Source: Corynebacterium sp.
GTDB lineage: Bacteria > Actinomycetota > Actinomycetes > Mycobacteriales > Mycobacteriaceae
Direction: 5' to 3'
Assembly: GCA_030531005.1 (NCBI GenBank)
Contig: JAUMTW010000003.1
Span: 372,001-436,000, forward strand
DNA length: 64,000 bases
Part shown: one piece after another, positions 45,039 to 54,086 of the stretch
Position numbering within the stretch: position 1 is the stretch's first letter
Layout: the number at the start of each line of letters is the position of its first letter
The notes under the pieces: generated by a model
Database searches by the model: none
What the model was told of the DNA's origin: nothing
The model's input: only the letters and a program-made list of their open reading frames with translations
Position numbers and translations under genes: made by a program

Positions 45039-45803
45039 TCATTTTTGCCTCTTTCCGGTCCCGGTACCCTGAGTTTTGGCATCGGGAAAAGAGACTGGCC
45101 AATGTGGCGCTTCGTCGCCGCTATCTTTTTCAGCACCAGTTGCGGTTTCTGCTTGCCGGCTCTCATCCGGGTCGTCGTTTAAAGGTGCGCAATGGCTAAA
45201 TCCAGTAGCACGCGGTGGGTTGTCTCCGGTGCGAGCCTGCGCAGTAGGCGGGGTGGTTGAAAAGCCATCTGGCTGAGCAGTATCAGCGGCTGTGGCATCA
45301 TTGGGGTATCGCAGCGCTATAGCTTGCGACGATTCCGTGCGTCCAGCCTCTAAGGTTGTGTTCGGTCGGCCGCTCAAATCTGAGGCATATTGTTGGTAGC
45401 GAAATTGTGCAGGCTTGTACACTTGCTGACGCCTACTGTCGCGCTTTTCTCCATGCCCATTGCCGATGACTACACTGATCCACGAAATCGGTACCGAAAT
45501 AATGAACAGTATCCCTGAGAGCACCCAATTCCGCAGCTCCAAATACGTCCATCCTGAAAGCAATAGGAAAGGCACGCGCACTGCCTGCATCCAGGTATAA
45601 ACCTTGATGCGGTGTTCGCGGTTTTGGGTCGGACTGCGCTGGGCATCAGTCACCAATTCTGGTCGCTTGCCCCGTAAAGCCCGCCACCACCGCTGCCACA
45701 TTCCTGGTTGTTGGGCTGCGACATCATTTGCGGGGATGTCAATCGGGGGCTCTGCATGGCTGTGGGCATGTGTTGCAGAGCCGGTTTGGGCAGAATCGTT
45801 CAT
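45039..45803 (-). CDS. DUF3099 membrane protein
   Basis: About 254 aa. The DUF3099 core starts at ELVTDAQRSPTQNREHRIKVYTWMQAVRVPFLLL and has two hydrophobic segments (VRVPFLLLSGWTYL and VLSGILFIISVPISWISVVIG), flanked by a hydrophilic N-terminus and a long polar, probably disordered C-tail (about 120 residues). ATG 45803 is preferred to a TTG 42 nt upstream. A TAGGCT 8 nt before the ATG suggests a leaderless or nearly leaderless mRNA. DUF3099 proteins neighbour sigB in mycobacteria too. Function unknown. Confidence 0.82.
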   Translation of the reverse strand: MNDSAQTGSATHAHSHAEPPIDIPANDVAAQQPGMWQRWWRALRGKRPELVTDAQRSPTQNREHRIKVYTWMQAVRVPFLLLSGWTYLELRNWVLSGILFIISVPISWISVVIGNGHGEKRDSRRQQVYKPAQFRYQQYASDLSGRPNTTLEAGRTESSQAIALRYPNDATAADTAQPDGFSTTPPTAQARTGDNPPRATGFSHCAPLNDDPDESRQAETATGAEKDSGDEAPHWPVSFPDAKTQGTGTGKRQK

Positions 45804-45876
45804 AATGCACCAGCCTAACCCCCACCTGGCCTGCCTTTCTAGCAATCTGGGCTAGTTTTGTTGCAAGATAGGTCAG

Positions 45877-46116
45877 GTGAGTACCAGTACATCAACAATT
45901 GAGCGTCCCGACGTACGCACCGAGGAAACCACGGATGATGACACCCCGAAGTTTTTCCATTACGTCAAGAAAGACCAGATCGTTGAATCCGCAGTATCTG
46001 GTCGCATGGTAGTTGCCCTGTGCGGGGAGACTTTCCCAGTTACCAAGCAAGCAAAGCCGGGATCGCCGGTTTGCCCTGATTGTGAGAATATTTATCGAGG
46101 TCTACGCAAAAAGTGA
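45877..46116 (+). CDS. DUF3039 domain-containing zinc-binding-like protein
   Basis: 79 aa from GTG 45877. An acidic, Thr/Ser-rich N-terminus is followed by KFFHYVKKDQIVESAVSG and a likely zinc site formed by C49 in VALCGE and the CPDC pair near residue 68. The stop overlaps the start of the helicase gene by 4 nt (GTGA), as is common for this pair in actinobacteria. It could be a small partner of the helicase, which is an inference from coupling. Confidence 0.88.
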   Translation: MSTSTSTIERPDVRTEETTDDDTPKFFHYVKKDQIVESAVSGRMVVALCGETFPVTKQAKPGSPVCPDCENIYRGLRKK

Positions 46117-47840
46117 GCCAAGATTTACAAGATCTTCGTGTATGGCAGCGTGAGGCGTATAAGAAATACTTTGCAACCAATCCCAAAGATTTCCTTGCCG
46201 TAGCAACACCGGGTGCCGGTAAGACCACGTTCGCCTTGCGCATTGCCACAGACTTAAAAGCCAAGCGCATAGTCGATCGCATCATCGTCGTCGTGCCCAC
46301 CGAACACCTCAAAGTTCAGTGGGCAGATTCTGCTGCTCGTTTTGGCCTGGCTCTTGATCCCAACTTTAAGAACTCCGGGGCAGTCAACCCCGCTTTTGAC
46401 GGCATCGTGGTCACCTATGCGCAGGTAGCAATGCACCCGTTTAAGCACCATTCGGTGGCTACAGCGAAACGTACCTTGGTGATCCTTGATGAGATCCACC
46501 ACGGTGGCGATGCCAAAAGCTGGGGTGATGGCATCCGGGAATCGTATGGTGACGCCGAACGGCGCTTAGCGCTCACAGGTACGCCATTCCGCTCGGATGA
46601 TGCCCCCATTCCTTTCGTGCGTTATGAGGAAGATGGCGAAGGTCATTTAGTCTCCCAATCGGATCACACCTACGGCTATGGAGATGCGCTTGCCGATAGA
46701 GTCGTGCGCCCAGTGGTATTCCTGGCTTACTCCGGCGAAGCTCGCTGGCGCAATAGTGCTGGGGAAGAATTCGCTGCACGTCTTGGTGAGCCACTGAATG
46801 CCGAACAAACTGCGCGAGCATGGAAAACTGCCCTTGATCCCAAAGGCGATTGGATTCCAGCCGTGCTGCAAGCCGCACAAACCCGCCTTGAGCAATTGCG
46901 TCTAACCATCCCAGATGCTGGTGGGTTGGTGATTGCTAGTGATAAGACCATGGCGCGTGCCTATGCACGTATTCTCGAAAAGCTCTCGAGTACGCCAGTA
47001 ACCGTCGTGCTTTCTGACGAAGTTGGTGCCTCTGATCGCATTAAGGACTTCTCGGATTCCACTGATGAGTGGATGGTTGCCGTACGCATGGTCTCTGAAG
47101 GCGTGGACGTGCCCCGTCTAGCTGTGGGGGTATATGCCACAAGTTATTCCACCCCAATGTTCTTCGCACAGGCTATTGGGCGTTTCGTGCGCTCTCGTAA
47201 TCCAGAAGAGACCGCTAGTGTCTTCTTGCCTTCAGTACCAGTGTTGCTGGATCTAGCCTCGCGTCTGGAGACTTCGCGTGATCACGTGCTCGGTAAGCCA
47301 CACCGTGAAAAGGAAGGCTGGGATGATGAGCTGCTGACCCAGGCTAATAAGAAAGAATCCGAACCGGATCTGCAAAAGTCCTACGAGTCTTTAGGAGCTG
47401 AAGCCGAGTTGGATTCGCTGATCTATGAGGGCAGTTCTTATGGCACTGGCACTTTTTCCGGTTCCGACGAAGAAGCTGACTACTTAGGCCTGCCAGGTTT
47501 ACTTGATGCTGAGCAAGTCAAGGCCTTGTTGCGTCAGCGCCAAGCCCAACAGCTTGATGCCCGCCAAAATGCCGCTGCTGCCCAAGCCAACGCTGCAGCA
47601 CAGGCCCCAGCGCAACCCGCATCTCCTGCAGGCAGTGGTGCCGGTGAAGAAATAGCCAGTGAAGAAATTCCACGTTTGCGTAAGGAACTGAATACTTTGG
47701 TTTCTATTGCCGCCCAGAACTCGGGGCGTCCTCATGGAGCGATCCACAATGAGGTCCGCAAGACTTGTGGTGGTCCACCAACTGCACTGTGTTCGGCTGA
47801 TCAATTACGCAAGCGAATCCAATACCTACGTAAGTGGTAG
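46113..47840 (+). CDS. SF2 DEAD/DEAH-box helicase paired with DUF3039
   Basis: 575 aa from GTG 46113. Motif I ATPGAGKTT (about 31-39), motif II DEIHH, motif III LTGTPFR, and motif VI QAIGRFVRSRN. This is closer to RadD/type III restriction-like SF2 enzymes than to RNA DEAD-box proteins. An Ala/Gln-rich linker (about 475-515) leads to a C-terminal domain ending RIQYLRKW that may bind nucleic acid. Translationally coupled to the DUF3039 gene. A role in DNA repair is plausible but not shown. Confidence 0.9.
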   Translation: MSQDLQDLRVWQREAYKKYFATNPKDFLAVATPGAGKTTFALRIATDLKAKRIVDRIIVVVPTEHLKVQWADSAARFGLALDPNFKNSGAVNPAFDGIVVTYAQVAMHPFKHHSVATAKRTLVILDEIHHGGDAKSWGDGIRESYGDAERRLALTGTPFRSDDAPIPFVRYEEDGEGHLVSQSDHTYGYGDALADRVVRPVVFLAYSGEARWRNSAGEEFAARLGEPLNAEQTARAWKTALDPKGDWIPAVLQAAQTRLEQLRLTIPDAGGLVIASDKTMARAYARILEKLSSTPVTVVLSDEVGASDRIKDFSDSTDEWMVAVRMVSEGVDVPRLAVGVYATSYSTPMFFAQAIGRFVRSRNPEETASVFLPSVPVLLDLASRLETSRDHVLGKPHREKEGWDDELLTQANKKESEPDLQKSYESLGAEAELDSLIYEGSSYGTGTFSGSDEEADYLGLPGLLDAEQVKALLRQRQAQQLDARQNAAAAQANAAAQAPAQPASPAGSGAGEEIASEEIPRLRKELNTLVSIAAQNSGRPHGAIHNEVRKTCGGPPTALCSADQLRKRIQYLRKW

Positions 47841-48199
47841 GGGAGGACTAGTTAGTCGGCACAGTGAAGATGCTGCGGCGTAGCAGAGAAGACACTGCGG
47901 TAGCGCTCCTCGTTTGCGCAGCCAGCTTGCCTTGTAATTTAAAGGCAGCAAATGGAGCAGTAGTACAGAATCGCAGTGGATTATAAGCAGAACCTGCACC
48001 TTAGTCTTTAATTTTTTTCAGACTACGTGTACCCTAAACTTAGTTAATGGCGGTGCAGGATGTGATACCGCACGGTGAACACTTTTTAAGCCCGGTATCC
48101 CTTCGTTTTGCTCTAACCAGCAAACGATGTGTGCGCGCAGCAGCGCCGGCCGGCGCGTACTCCTGAAACGCGTACCCCTTAGAATGGAAAGTGAACCCC
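47841..48199. other. Intergenic region after the helicase
   Basis: 359 bp. A weak AGTCT...AGACT hairpin spans 48003-48024 with a T-rich loop. It should hold the promoter of the DUF4190 gene. No gene is supported. Confidence 0.5.
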
Positions 48200-48628
48200 A
48201 TGACCCAACAATATCCAGCACAAGGCCCTCTACAACCTTCAACACCATCCCAGCCTTACGGCCAATACCCAATTGGCAGTAACCCAAATCCACCAGTACC
48301 GGAAGGTAAAAACGTCCTAGCAGCCTGGGCTTTGGGATTTGCTATCATTAGCGTACTCTGCGTGATTTCGATCGGGCTGTTAGTGCTGGCATTTGTGCCT
48401 GCAATTATCACTATTGTGTTGGCCGCTATGGCGCTGAAAAAGCTGACCAAGAATGAATATGAAAGCCCACGTAAGGGGATGGCTATTGTGGCTCTTTGCC
48501 TCGGCAGCCTGGCAGCATTAGCCTCAGTACTGGCATGGATCTTTGTACTGCCTGCAGTACAAGCATGTGATGGCTATGACGACTCAAGGCAGATGCAAGA
48601 ATGTATTAGCAACGAACTCACCAGCTAA
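48200..48628 (+). CDS. DUF4190 small membrane protein
   Basis: About 142 aa. A Pro/Gln/Ser-rich N-terminus (about 1-36) precedes two hydrophobic segments (about 41-75 and 91-115) separated by the charged loop KKLTKNEYESPRKG, then a short outer tail with two cysteines. ATG 48200 is preferred over GTG 48191, which sits directly on the GGAAA site. Function unknown; DUF4190 proteins are common in actinobacteria. Confidence 0.83.
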   Translation: MTQQYPAQGPLQPSTPSQPYGQYPIGSNPNPPVPEGKNVLAAWALGFAIISVLCVISIGLLVLAFVPAIITIVLAAMALKKLTKNEYESPRKGMAIVALCLGSLAALASVLAWIFVLPAVQACDGYDDSRQMQECISNELTS

Positions 48629-48652
48629 AAGTACATAGGCCACATACCACTC

Positions 48653-48684
48653 CCCGCGAGGAACTTACCCTTGCGGGTATTTTT
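48653..48684 (+). terminator. Terminator of DUF4190 gene
   Basis: Stem CCCGCGAGG / CCTTGCGGG (one G-U) with a 7-nt loop and TATTTTTC. Confidence 0.85.
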
Positions 48685-48899
48685 CTGTCTCTCTAACCTC
48701 GCTGCATAGACATCAGCAAAATGATGCTGGAGTGCTCGTAGCAATCATTAGCAACAATACGCTGGGCGCACAGGAGCCAATAGATGCTGCCAATCCACTC
48801 GTACAAAACGCTGGGCCGCCTTATTCCCAGCCTTATCTCCAATGCAAGGGCGCATCTATCGCAGTGCGTACGCCGAATCATATGCGAAGCAAAGCAATG

Positions 48900-48922
48900 C
48901 TATGGTTCAAACTATGGTTCAA
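48900..48922. repeat. Near-tandem 11-bp repeat
   Basis: CTATGGTTCAA at 48900-48910 and 48912-48922, 12-bp period. Confidence 0.8.
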
Positions 48923-49252
48923 GAAGCCTGGGAATAAGGTCATAGGCATACTCGTCTGGGGTGTCATTGACTCTGTGAGTGTGACCGGTGGAAAGTGTTG
49001 CAGAGTGTCGCTTGGTTGACGTGTTTTCAAGTATTTCGGCCATGCCAGCGAGAGTGCACCATGGGGCAATCTGTAGTGCGGGATACCGGCTCTGTGACCA
49101 CCGTAGGACTGTGAATAGCAGCATGCGCCAACAGAGGAGAGGACCCACACACCGATAGAGTGCGGGGCTTGGCTGTTATCGGCGCCTGTTATTGGTGGCT
49201 GCTATCTCTATTTGCATAATAACTAGTTTCGTAGCGGGCCTTGGTTGCAGCG

Positions 49253-49286
49253 AACCTCAGCAAGGGAGCAACCTCAGCAAGAGAGC
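49253..49286. repeat. Tandem 17-bp duplication, one mismatch
   Basis: AACCTCAGCAAGGGAGC followed directly by AACCTCAGCAAGAGAGC, just beyond the sigA terminator. Confidence 0.85.
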
Positions 49287-49314
49287 GAGGTGTGAAAATC
49301 GCCGGAAATATGAG

Positions 49315-49347
49315 AAACGGGAGAGCAGGCAAATGCCTACTCTCCCG
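49315..49347 (-). terminator. Terminator of sigA
   Basis: 13-bp stem (49318-49330 with 49335-49347, one mismatch), loop AAAT; on the minus strand TTTCTC follows. 44 nt past the sigA stop. Confidence 0.8.
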
Positions 49348-49390
49348 GATGGCAGGATCATCATCCTGATAAAATGCTGCTAATCCAGTG

Positions 49391-51073
49391 CTAATCCAGA
49401 TAGTCGCGCAAAACTTGTGAACGTGATGGGTGGCGTAACTTAGACATTGTCTTGGACTCAATCTGGCGGATACGCTCACGAGTCACACCATAGACCTGGC
49501 CGATTTCATCTAAGGTACGCGGCATACCGTCGGTGAGACCAAAGCGCAGCTTCACCACGCCTGCCTCACGTTCGGACAAGGTATGCAGCACATCTTGGAG
49601 CTGATCTTGGAGCAGGGTAAAGGATACGGCATCCACGGCGACAACAGCTTCAGAGTCTTCAATGAAGTCACCTAACTGGCTATCACCTTCATCACCGATG
49701 GTCTGGTCCAAGGAAATGGGCTCACGAGCATACTGCTGGATCTCGAGGACTTTTTCCTCGGTGATATCCATTTCCTTCGCCAACTCTTGCGGGGTGGGCT
49801 CACGGCCTAAGTCCTGTAAGAGCTCACGCTGGATACGGCCCAGCTTATTGATGACCTCAACCATGTGGACCGGAATACGGATGGTACGAGCCTGGTCTGC
49901 CATCGCGCGAGTAATGGCCTGACGAATCCACCAAGTGGCATAGGTCGAGAACTTATAGCCCTTGGTATAGTCGAACTTCTCTACCGCACGAATCAGTCCT
50001 AGGTTGCCCTCCTGGATCAGATCCAAGAAAGCCATGCCACGGCCGGTGTAGCGCTTGGCCAAAGAAACAACCAGACGCAGGTTTGCTTCCAACAAGTGGT
50101 TTTTCGCTTTGCGGCCATCACGGGCAATAGCGCGCAGGTCACGCTTGACAGCGGGGGTCAACTTGGCGTTCTTATCACCATTGAGCACCGCCGCTTCCAT
50201 TTGTTCTAAGCGATAGGTGGCATACAAACCAGCCTCAATTCGCTTGGCCAAAGAAACCTCTTGCTCAGCATTGAGCAGTGCGACTTTACCGATCTGCTTG
50301 AGATAAGCCCGAACAGAGTCAGCAGAAGCAGTGAGTTCTGCATCCTTACGCGCTTGGCGCAGAGTAGCAGATTCCTCTTCATCCCAAACAGAAGAACCTT
50401 CGTCTTCTTCGTCCTCAGAGTTTTCATCCGAATCGTCCTCGGCGCCAAGTTCAGCAGTCAGTTCCTCGCTGAGCTCACCCTCGTCGAGGGCGTCTTCATC
50501 CAGATTGCCCGTATCAACGTCAACGTTGTTGAGGTCACTATCGCCTAAGACTTCGTCTTCGAGTTCGAGCTCATTGTCAGGATTTAAGCCTTCATCCTGT
50601 GGCTTCTGTACCTTTGAAGAAGTCTTGGCTGTTTTCTTCGCGCTCTTTTTTGCGGTAGTTTTCTTAGCAGCCTTCTTAGCTGTCTTTTTAGTAGTCTTCT
50701 TCGCAGCTTTCTTGGCTGTTTTCTTCGTGGATTTTTTCGCCGCCTTTTTGGCAGTCTTCTTTGCAGGGGTAGCAGGCTCTACCGCTTCAGCGGCTTCAGG
50801 GGCCGGTGCTGCCTCAGGTGTAGTTGCAGCCTTTGGTACTGCCTTGCGAGTAGTTTTCGTTCCGGCCTTTTTCACCGCTTTGGACTCTACGGCCGCCTCT
50901 ACTTCTGGCGCAGACTCAGCGCTTGTAGCAGGGGCTGCGGTACGTGGGGTAGCAGCACGAGGGGTAGCCTTGCGGGCCGACTTCTTCGCGGTCTTCTTTA
51001 CAGCCTTCGTTGCAGGAGATGTTGCGTCACTTCCTGCTTGGGGGGTTGCGTCTGCTGATTGGGAGGCAGCCAC
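49391..51073 (-). CDS. sigA: Primary sigma factor SigA with Lys/Ala-rich N-terminus
   Basis: Housekeeping sigma-70, about 560 aa. Regions 1.2 to 4.2 (from about residue 255) are almost identical to mycobacterial SigA ([31 protein letters not shown] core, [16 protein letters not shown], ending SQVLRDYLD). The N-terminus has a basic stretch (about 95-155) of repeated [10 protein letters not shown] units, like histone H1 or HU tails, then an acidic stretch (about 165-235). GTG 51073 has AAAGG at 6-7 nt; the open extension to 51157 is rejected. C. glutamicum SigA is about 498 aa, so this tail is longer. Confidence 0.96.
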   Translation of the reverse strand: MAASQSADATPQAGSDATSPATKAVKKTAKKSARKATPRAATPRTAAPATSAESAPEVEAAVESKAVKKAGTKTTRKAVPKAATTPEAAPAPEAAEAVEPATPAKKTAKKAAKKSTKKTAKKAAKKTTKKTAKKAAKKTTAKKSAKKTAKTSSKVQKPQDEGLNPDNELELEDEVLGDSDLNNVDVDTGNLDEDALDEGELSEELTAELGAEDDSDENSEDEEDEGSSVWDEEESATLRQARKDAELTASADSVRAYLKQIGKVALLNAEQEVSLAKRIEAGLYATYRLEQMEAAVLNGDKNAKLTPAVKRDLRAIARDGRKAKNHLLEANLRLVVSLAKRYTGRGMAFLDLIQEGNLGLIRAVEKFDYTKGYKFSTYATWWIRQAITRAMADQARTIRIPVHMVEVINKLGRIQRELLQDLGREPTPQELAKEMDITEEKVLEIQQYAREPISLDQTIGDEGDSQLGDFIEDSEAVVAVDAVSFTLLQDQLQDVLHTLSEREAGVVKLRFGLTDGMPRTLDEIGQVYGVTRERIRQIESKTMSKLRHPSRSQVLRDYLD

Positions 51074-51282
51074 GTACGACCTTTCGCTTGGGGATGTTTC
51101 TTTCAGGCAAAGCCTGTGCCGCTGGTACAACGAGAACCTTGTACCTTCTATTCCCATATGCCGTGCAGTGGCGTCTTTACATGAGTAAAAACAGCATGCG
51201 CGCGGAGCAAGCTATTCGCCAGGGACCAGTGCACATATGGGTGAATTAGTTGCGCATGCGGACATGCACAAGGCAGAGTGCC

Positions 51283-51288
51283 ATTATA
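51283..51288 (-). promoter_or_regulatory. Candidate sigA promoter -10 (TATAAT)
   Basis: Perfect TATAAT on the minus strand upstream of sigA. A clear -35 is not visible. It would give a leader of about 200 nt. Confidence 0.45.
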
Positions 51289-51513
51289 AGGCAAGTGGTA
51301 GCCCTAAGGTGGCACGAAGGGGCGAAAAATAACAATAAATGTGCTACTTATCACAATTTTGGGTGTTGTGCCCCGCCGCTCAATGTGCTTAATCTCCAAC
51401 CTTGCGCTGAAGATGTAAATGCCGCAAGCGCGGGGTGCTACGCGTCATGTTAGTCGCACAATAAGCACACCGACAGCAGGCGCAATGATGTATCGCTTGA
51501 TGCCGGTGGCGCT

Positions 51514-51534
51514 GTGGCGCTCATGGAGCGCCAC
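51514..51534 (-). terminator. Hairpin after ppgK
   Basis: Perfect 9-bp stem GTGGCGCTC / GAGCGCCAC with a 3-nt loop, 25 nt past the ppgK stop. No T-run, so termination is uncertain. Confidence 0.45.
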
Positions 51535-51558
51535 TTCTCGTGCACTATGTGTGCGCGT

Positions 51559-52311
51559 TTAAGGCCGAATGCCTTCGGTGACTGCCAACGCAGCTCCGGC
51601 AATACCAGCCTGGTTTCGCAGCTGAGCTGCAACCACAGGAGTCTTAATGTCGAGCAACGGGACCCACTTGTGGGCCTTGCGCGAAATGCCACCGCCGACG
51701 ATAAATAGCGATGGGTTGAGTAGACGCTCGTATTCACGCATTACCTTGGCTACGCGCTTCGACCATTTGCCGTAGCCCAGTTCGTCACGGTCCTTGGCCG
51801 CTGAAGAGGCTATGTGCTCTGCTTCCTTATCGCCAAGCAGGATATGCCCGAGCTCGGTGTTAGGGAACAAAGTGCCATTGATGAGCATGGCAGAGCCAAT
51901 GCCGGTGCCGAAAGTCAGCAAGATGACTGCGCCTTCGCGGGCCTGTGGGTCGCCATAGCGAACCTCGGCGATGCCGGCGGCATCAGCGTCGTTGAGTACA
52001 GTGATATTCTCATGGCCCAAAACGTTGGAGTAAAGGTCATGGACGTTAACATCGATCCAAGAAGGATCGATGTTAGCGGCACTGTGTGCAACCTGGTTTT
52101 GGATCACGCTCGGCATCGCGATGCCAACAGGGCCCTCCCACTTGGCCTGATCCACGATTTCTTTTACGGTAGCGGCCACCGCTTCTGGAGTAGCAGGCTT
52201 TGGGGTGAGGATCTTAATTCGATCGCCTATGAACTCCCCCGTCTCCAGATCTACGCGGGCACCCTTGATGCCGGAACCGCCAATGTCAATACCAAAACCA
52301 ACCTGTGTCAT
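51559..52311 (-). CDS. ppgK: Polyphosphate glucokinase
   Basis: Phosphorylates glucose using polyphosphate or ATP. 250 aa, ROK fold: phosphate-binding [17 protein letters not shown] at the start, [10 protein letters not shown] with the catalytic aspartate, [10 protein letters not shown], and [18 protein letters not shown] 52311 has no Shine-Dalgarno; TACACT lies exactly 7 nt upstream (52319-52324, minus), so the mRNA is predicted leaderless. It lies between sigA and suhB as in C. glutamicum. A perfect 18-bp palindrome lies 60 bp upstream. Confidence 0.96.
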   Translation of the reverse strand: MTQVGFGIDIGGSGIKGARVDLETGEFIGDRIKILTPKPATPEAVAATVKEIVDQAKWEGPVGIAMPSVIQNQVAHSAANIDPSWIDVNVHDLYSNVLGHENITVLNDADAAGIAEVRYGDPQAREGAVILLTFGTGIGSAMLINGTLFPNTELGHILLGDKEAEHIASSAAKDRDELGYGKWSKRVAKVMREYERLLNPSLFIVGGGISRKAHKWVPLLDIKTPVVAAQLRNQAGIAGAALAVTEGIRP

Positions 52312-52318
52312 AGCTTTT

Positions 52319-52324
52319 AGTGTA
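52319..52324 (-). promoter_or_regulatory. ppgK -10 element (TACACT), leaderless
   Basis: TACACT on the minus strand, 7 nt before the ppgK ATG. Confidence 0.6.
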
Positions 52325-52371
52325 GGGAAATTCGCGGGCTTGTGCAGAGTTGCTGAAGATTTCAGAAATAT

Positions 52372-52389
52372 ATACCAACATGTTGGTAT
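52372..52389. promoter_or_regulatory. Perfect 18-bp palindrome, probable operator
   Basis: ATACCAACATGTTGGTAT reads identically on both strands. It is centred about 69 bp upstream of the predicted ppgK transcription start and 275 bp upstream of suhB. The form suits a TetR- or MarR-type dimer; I do not recognise the regulator. Confidence 0.65.
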
Positions 52390-52582
52390 TAGTTCGATGC
52401 GCCGGGCGAATGTTTGGTATCAACTTTGACTGCTTACTTACGCTCCTGGGCATGCTGTGTCTTCTGTGTCTCCTACGCGTCCTATCACGGCGGTCTACGA
52501 TGAGGGCTGTAAGATTTTCACTTCGCTACACCCGGCAGCCGGGGATTAGCTGAGCAGAACAAGTTTTTTGGGGTGCCACCAT

Positions 52583-52612
52583 TGTTAGCGGTACAACTGT
52601 TAGCGGTACAAC
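52583..52612. repeat. Tandem 15-bp duplication
   Basis: TGTTAGCGGTACAAC occurs twice head to tail. Confidence 0.9.
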
Positions 52613-52619
52613 CGGTGAG

Positions 52620-52644
52620 ACAGAACTGATACAACAGAACTGAT
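52620..52644. repeat. Tandem 14-bp period repeat
   Basis: ACAGAACTGAT at 52620-52630 and 52634-52644, directly upstream of the suhB ribosome site. Confidence 0.8.
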
Positions 52645-52655
52645 GTAAGAAGACG

Positions 52656-53678
52656 ATGAGTACAAACAATCCCAAGCAAGAAACACGGTCGAGCAACCAC
52701 ACACAGAGCCCGCAGGTTACATTGACCGCGGCAACACAGTCGGATCTCACCGCACACTTCGGTGATGCAGCCCCTGTTATCCAAACAGGCGTGACAACCG
52801 CGATTGGGGCAGCGCTACTCATTCGAGCCCAGCGGGCACAATACGCGGATGTGCGCAGTACGATTCGCACGAAGAGTTCGGACGTTGATCCCGTAACCGC
52901 AGTAGATACCGCCGCAGAGGAATACATCACCACAACCCTTGCCGCACTACGCCCCAATGATGGGGTGCGCGGCGAAGAAGGGGCGGCCACCCCAGGGACC
53001 AATGACATCACCTGGATCATCGATCCTATTGATGGCACGGTGAATTTTGTCTACGGAATCCCGCAATATGCGGTGTCCCTTGGCGTAGTGCGTGGTGGAG
53101 AAATTGTGGCCGGCGTGGTTATTAATGTTGCTCATGGCCATCTCTATGCTGCAGTTCAGGGCAAGGGGGCATGGCGCAGTCTTGTCGACCTCGCTGTCCT
53201 CGCTGTCACAACGAATCCCAAGGTGGAGCTCGCACCTTGGACCCAGCTGCACGTCAATACGCCAGCATCCGCTGCTGCGGCCTTGGTGGCTACTGGTTTT
53301 TCATATGAGGCTGACCGCCGCGCAGCGCAAGCTGCCATGCTTCAAGCAGTCTTACCGCAGGTACGCGATATTCGCCGCCAGGGTAGTGCTGCACTCGATC
53401 TCTGCGCGGTAGCAAGCGGTGAGGTGGATGCCTACTACGAACACGGCATCCACACCTGGGACTATGCCGCGGGGATGTGCATTGCTTCCGAAGCAGGGGC
53501 GCAAGGAGGATATCCCGGGGTGGATACCCCCGGTATTAAGGGGGAGTTGGTCTGGGCCGCAGCCGGAAATATTGCCGCAGAATTTGCATCATTATTGCAG
53601 CTAGGGCCAGTGAGCATCCCTAGTAGCAGCGTGCGCGATAAGGTGGTGCGGGAGCACGTGGTTTACCCCCGTGAATAG
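52656..53678 (+). CDS. suhB: Inositol monophosphatase family protein
   Basis: Mg2+-dependent phosphatase of the IMPase fold, 340 aa. Metal site residues are E107-E108 (GEEG), D123 and D126 in DPIDGTVNF, and the second aspartate in TWDYAAG (about 268). ATG 52656 after AAGAAG. The N-terminal 40 residues are polar and may be disordered. It could dephosphorylate inositol 1-phosphate for phosphatidylinositol lipids, or a related sugar phosphate; the symbol follows C. glutamicum synteny with ppgK. Confidence 0.9.
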   Translation: MSTNNPKQETRSSNHTQSPQVTLTAATQSDLTAHFGDAAPVIQTGVTTAIGAALLIRAQRAQYADVRSTIRTKSSDVDPVTAVDTAAEEYITTTLAALRPNDGVRGEEGAATPGTNDITWIIDPIDGTVNFVYGIPQYAVSLGVVRGGEIVAGVVINVAHGHLYAAVQGKGAWRSLVDLAVLAVTTNPKVELAPWTQLHVNTPASAAAALVATGFSYEADRRAAQAAMLQAVLPQVRDIRRQGSAALDLCAVASGEVDAYYEHGIHTWDYAAGMCIASEAGAQGGYPGVDTPGIKGELVWAAAGNIAAEFASLLQLGPVSIPSSSVRDKVVREHVVYPRE

Positions 53679-53789
53679 ATTTATGCGTGCCAAGGTGACA
53701 AGTAGTGAAAATTACTTTACTATGCCCGCAGATACCCGCTAGCACCCAGGTAGGTTCCTGGCTTAGCTTAGGAGGAAGTGAACTAAAAT

Positions 53790-54086
53790 ATGGCTACCGA
53801 TTACGATGCCCCACGTCGTCGGGACGAGGACGAGCTGGAAACCGACTCTTTAGAGGGTCTGAAGGCAACCGAAATAAACAACGGCAACATTGATGACGAC
53901 GACGATGGAGTGAACGAGCCCTACGAAATTCCAAATGTGGACCTTTCCGGCGAAGAGCTCAACGTTACCGTCGTTCCACGCCGCCAAGATGAATTCACCT
54001 GCTCTGCATGTTTCCTGGTACAGCGGAAGAATCGCATCGATCATGTCGAAGATGATGGCTCATACGTATGTAAAGACTGCGCATAG
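53790..54086 (+). CDS. DUF4193 zinc-ribbon protein
   Basis: 98 aa, highly acidic. It begins MATDYDAPRRRDEDE, has a run of five aspartates (about 38-42), and ends in a zinc-ribbon pair CSAC ... CKDC. The family is restricted to actinobacteria and usually sits near dut; it is related in style to RNA polymerase-binding zinc proteins, but no function is known. AGGAGG lies 14 nt upstream, longer than usual. Confidence 0.9.
   Translation: MATDYDAPRRRDEDELETDSLEGLKATEINNGNIDDDDDGVNEPYEIPNVDLSGEELNVTVVPRRQDEFTCSACFLVQRKNRIDHVEDDGSYVCKDCA

Larger units (their letters stand above)
48629..49390. other. 762-bp region between DUF4190 and sigA, no gene supported
   Basis: Convergent ends with a terminator on each side (48653-48684 plus, 49315-49347 minus). 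Between them lie an 11-bp repeat (48900-48922) and a 17-bp near-perfect tandem (49253-49286). Frames of 78-96 codons exist on both strands without ribosome sites or recognisable products. Confidence 0.55.
51074..51558. other. ppgK-sigA intergenic region
   Basis: 485 bp with a perfect minus-strand -10 TATAAT (51283-51288), about 210 nt upstream of the sigA GTG, and a GTGGCGCTC hairpin after ppgK. No gene is supported. Confidence 0.6.
52312..52655. other. Divergent ppgK-suhB region
   Basis: 344 bp holding the ppgK -10, the 18-bp palindrome and two tandem duplications near suhB. A 67-codon plus frame (52350-52553) has no support. Confidence 0.6.

Noticed and set aside
50331..51188. 285-codon Ser/Ala-rich open frame on the plus strand
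   Set aside because: It is the exact antisense shadow of the sigA N-terminal repeats, with no ribosome site and a composition set by the opposite strand.
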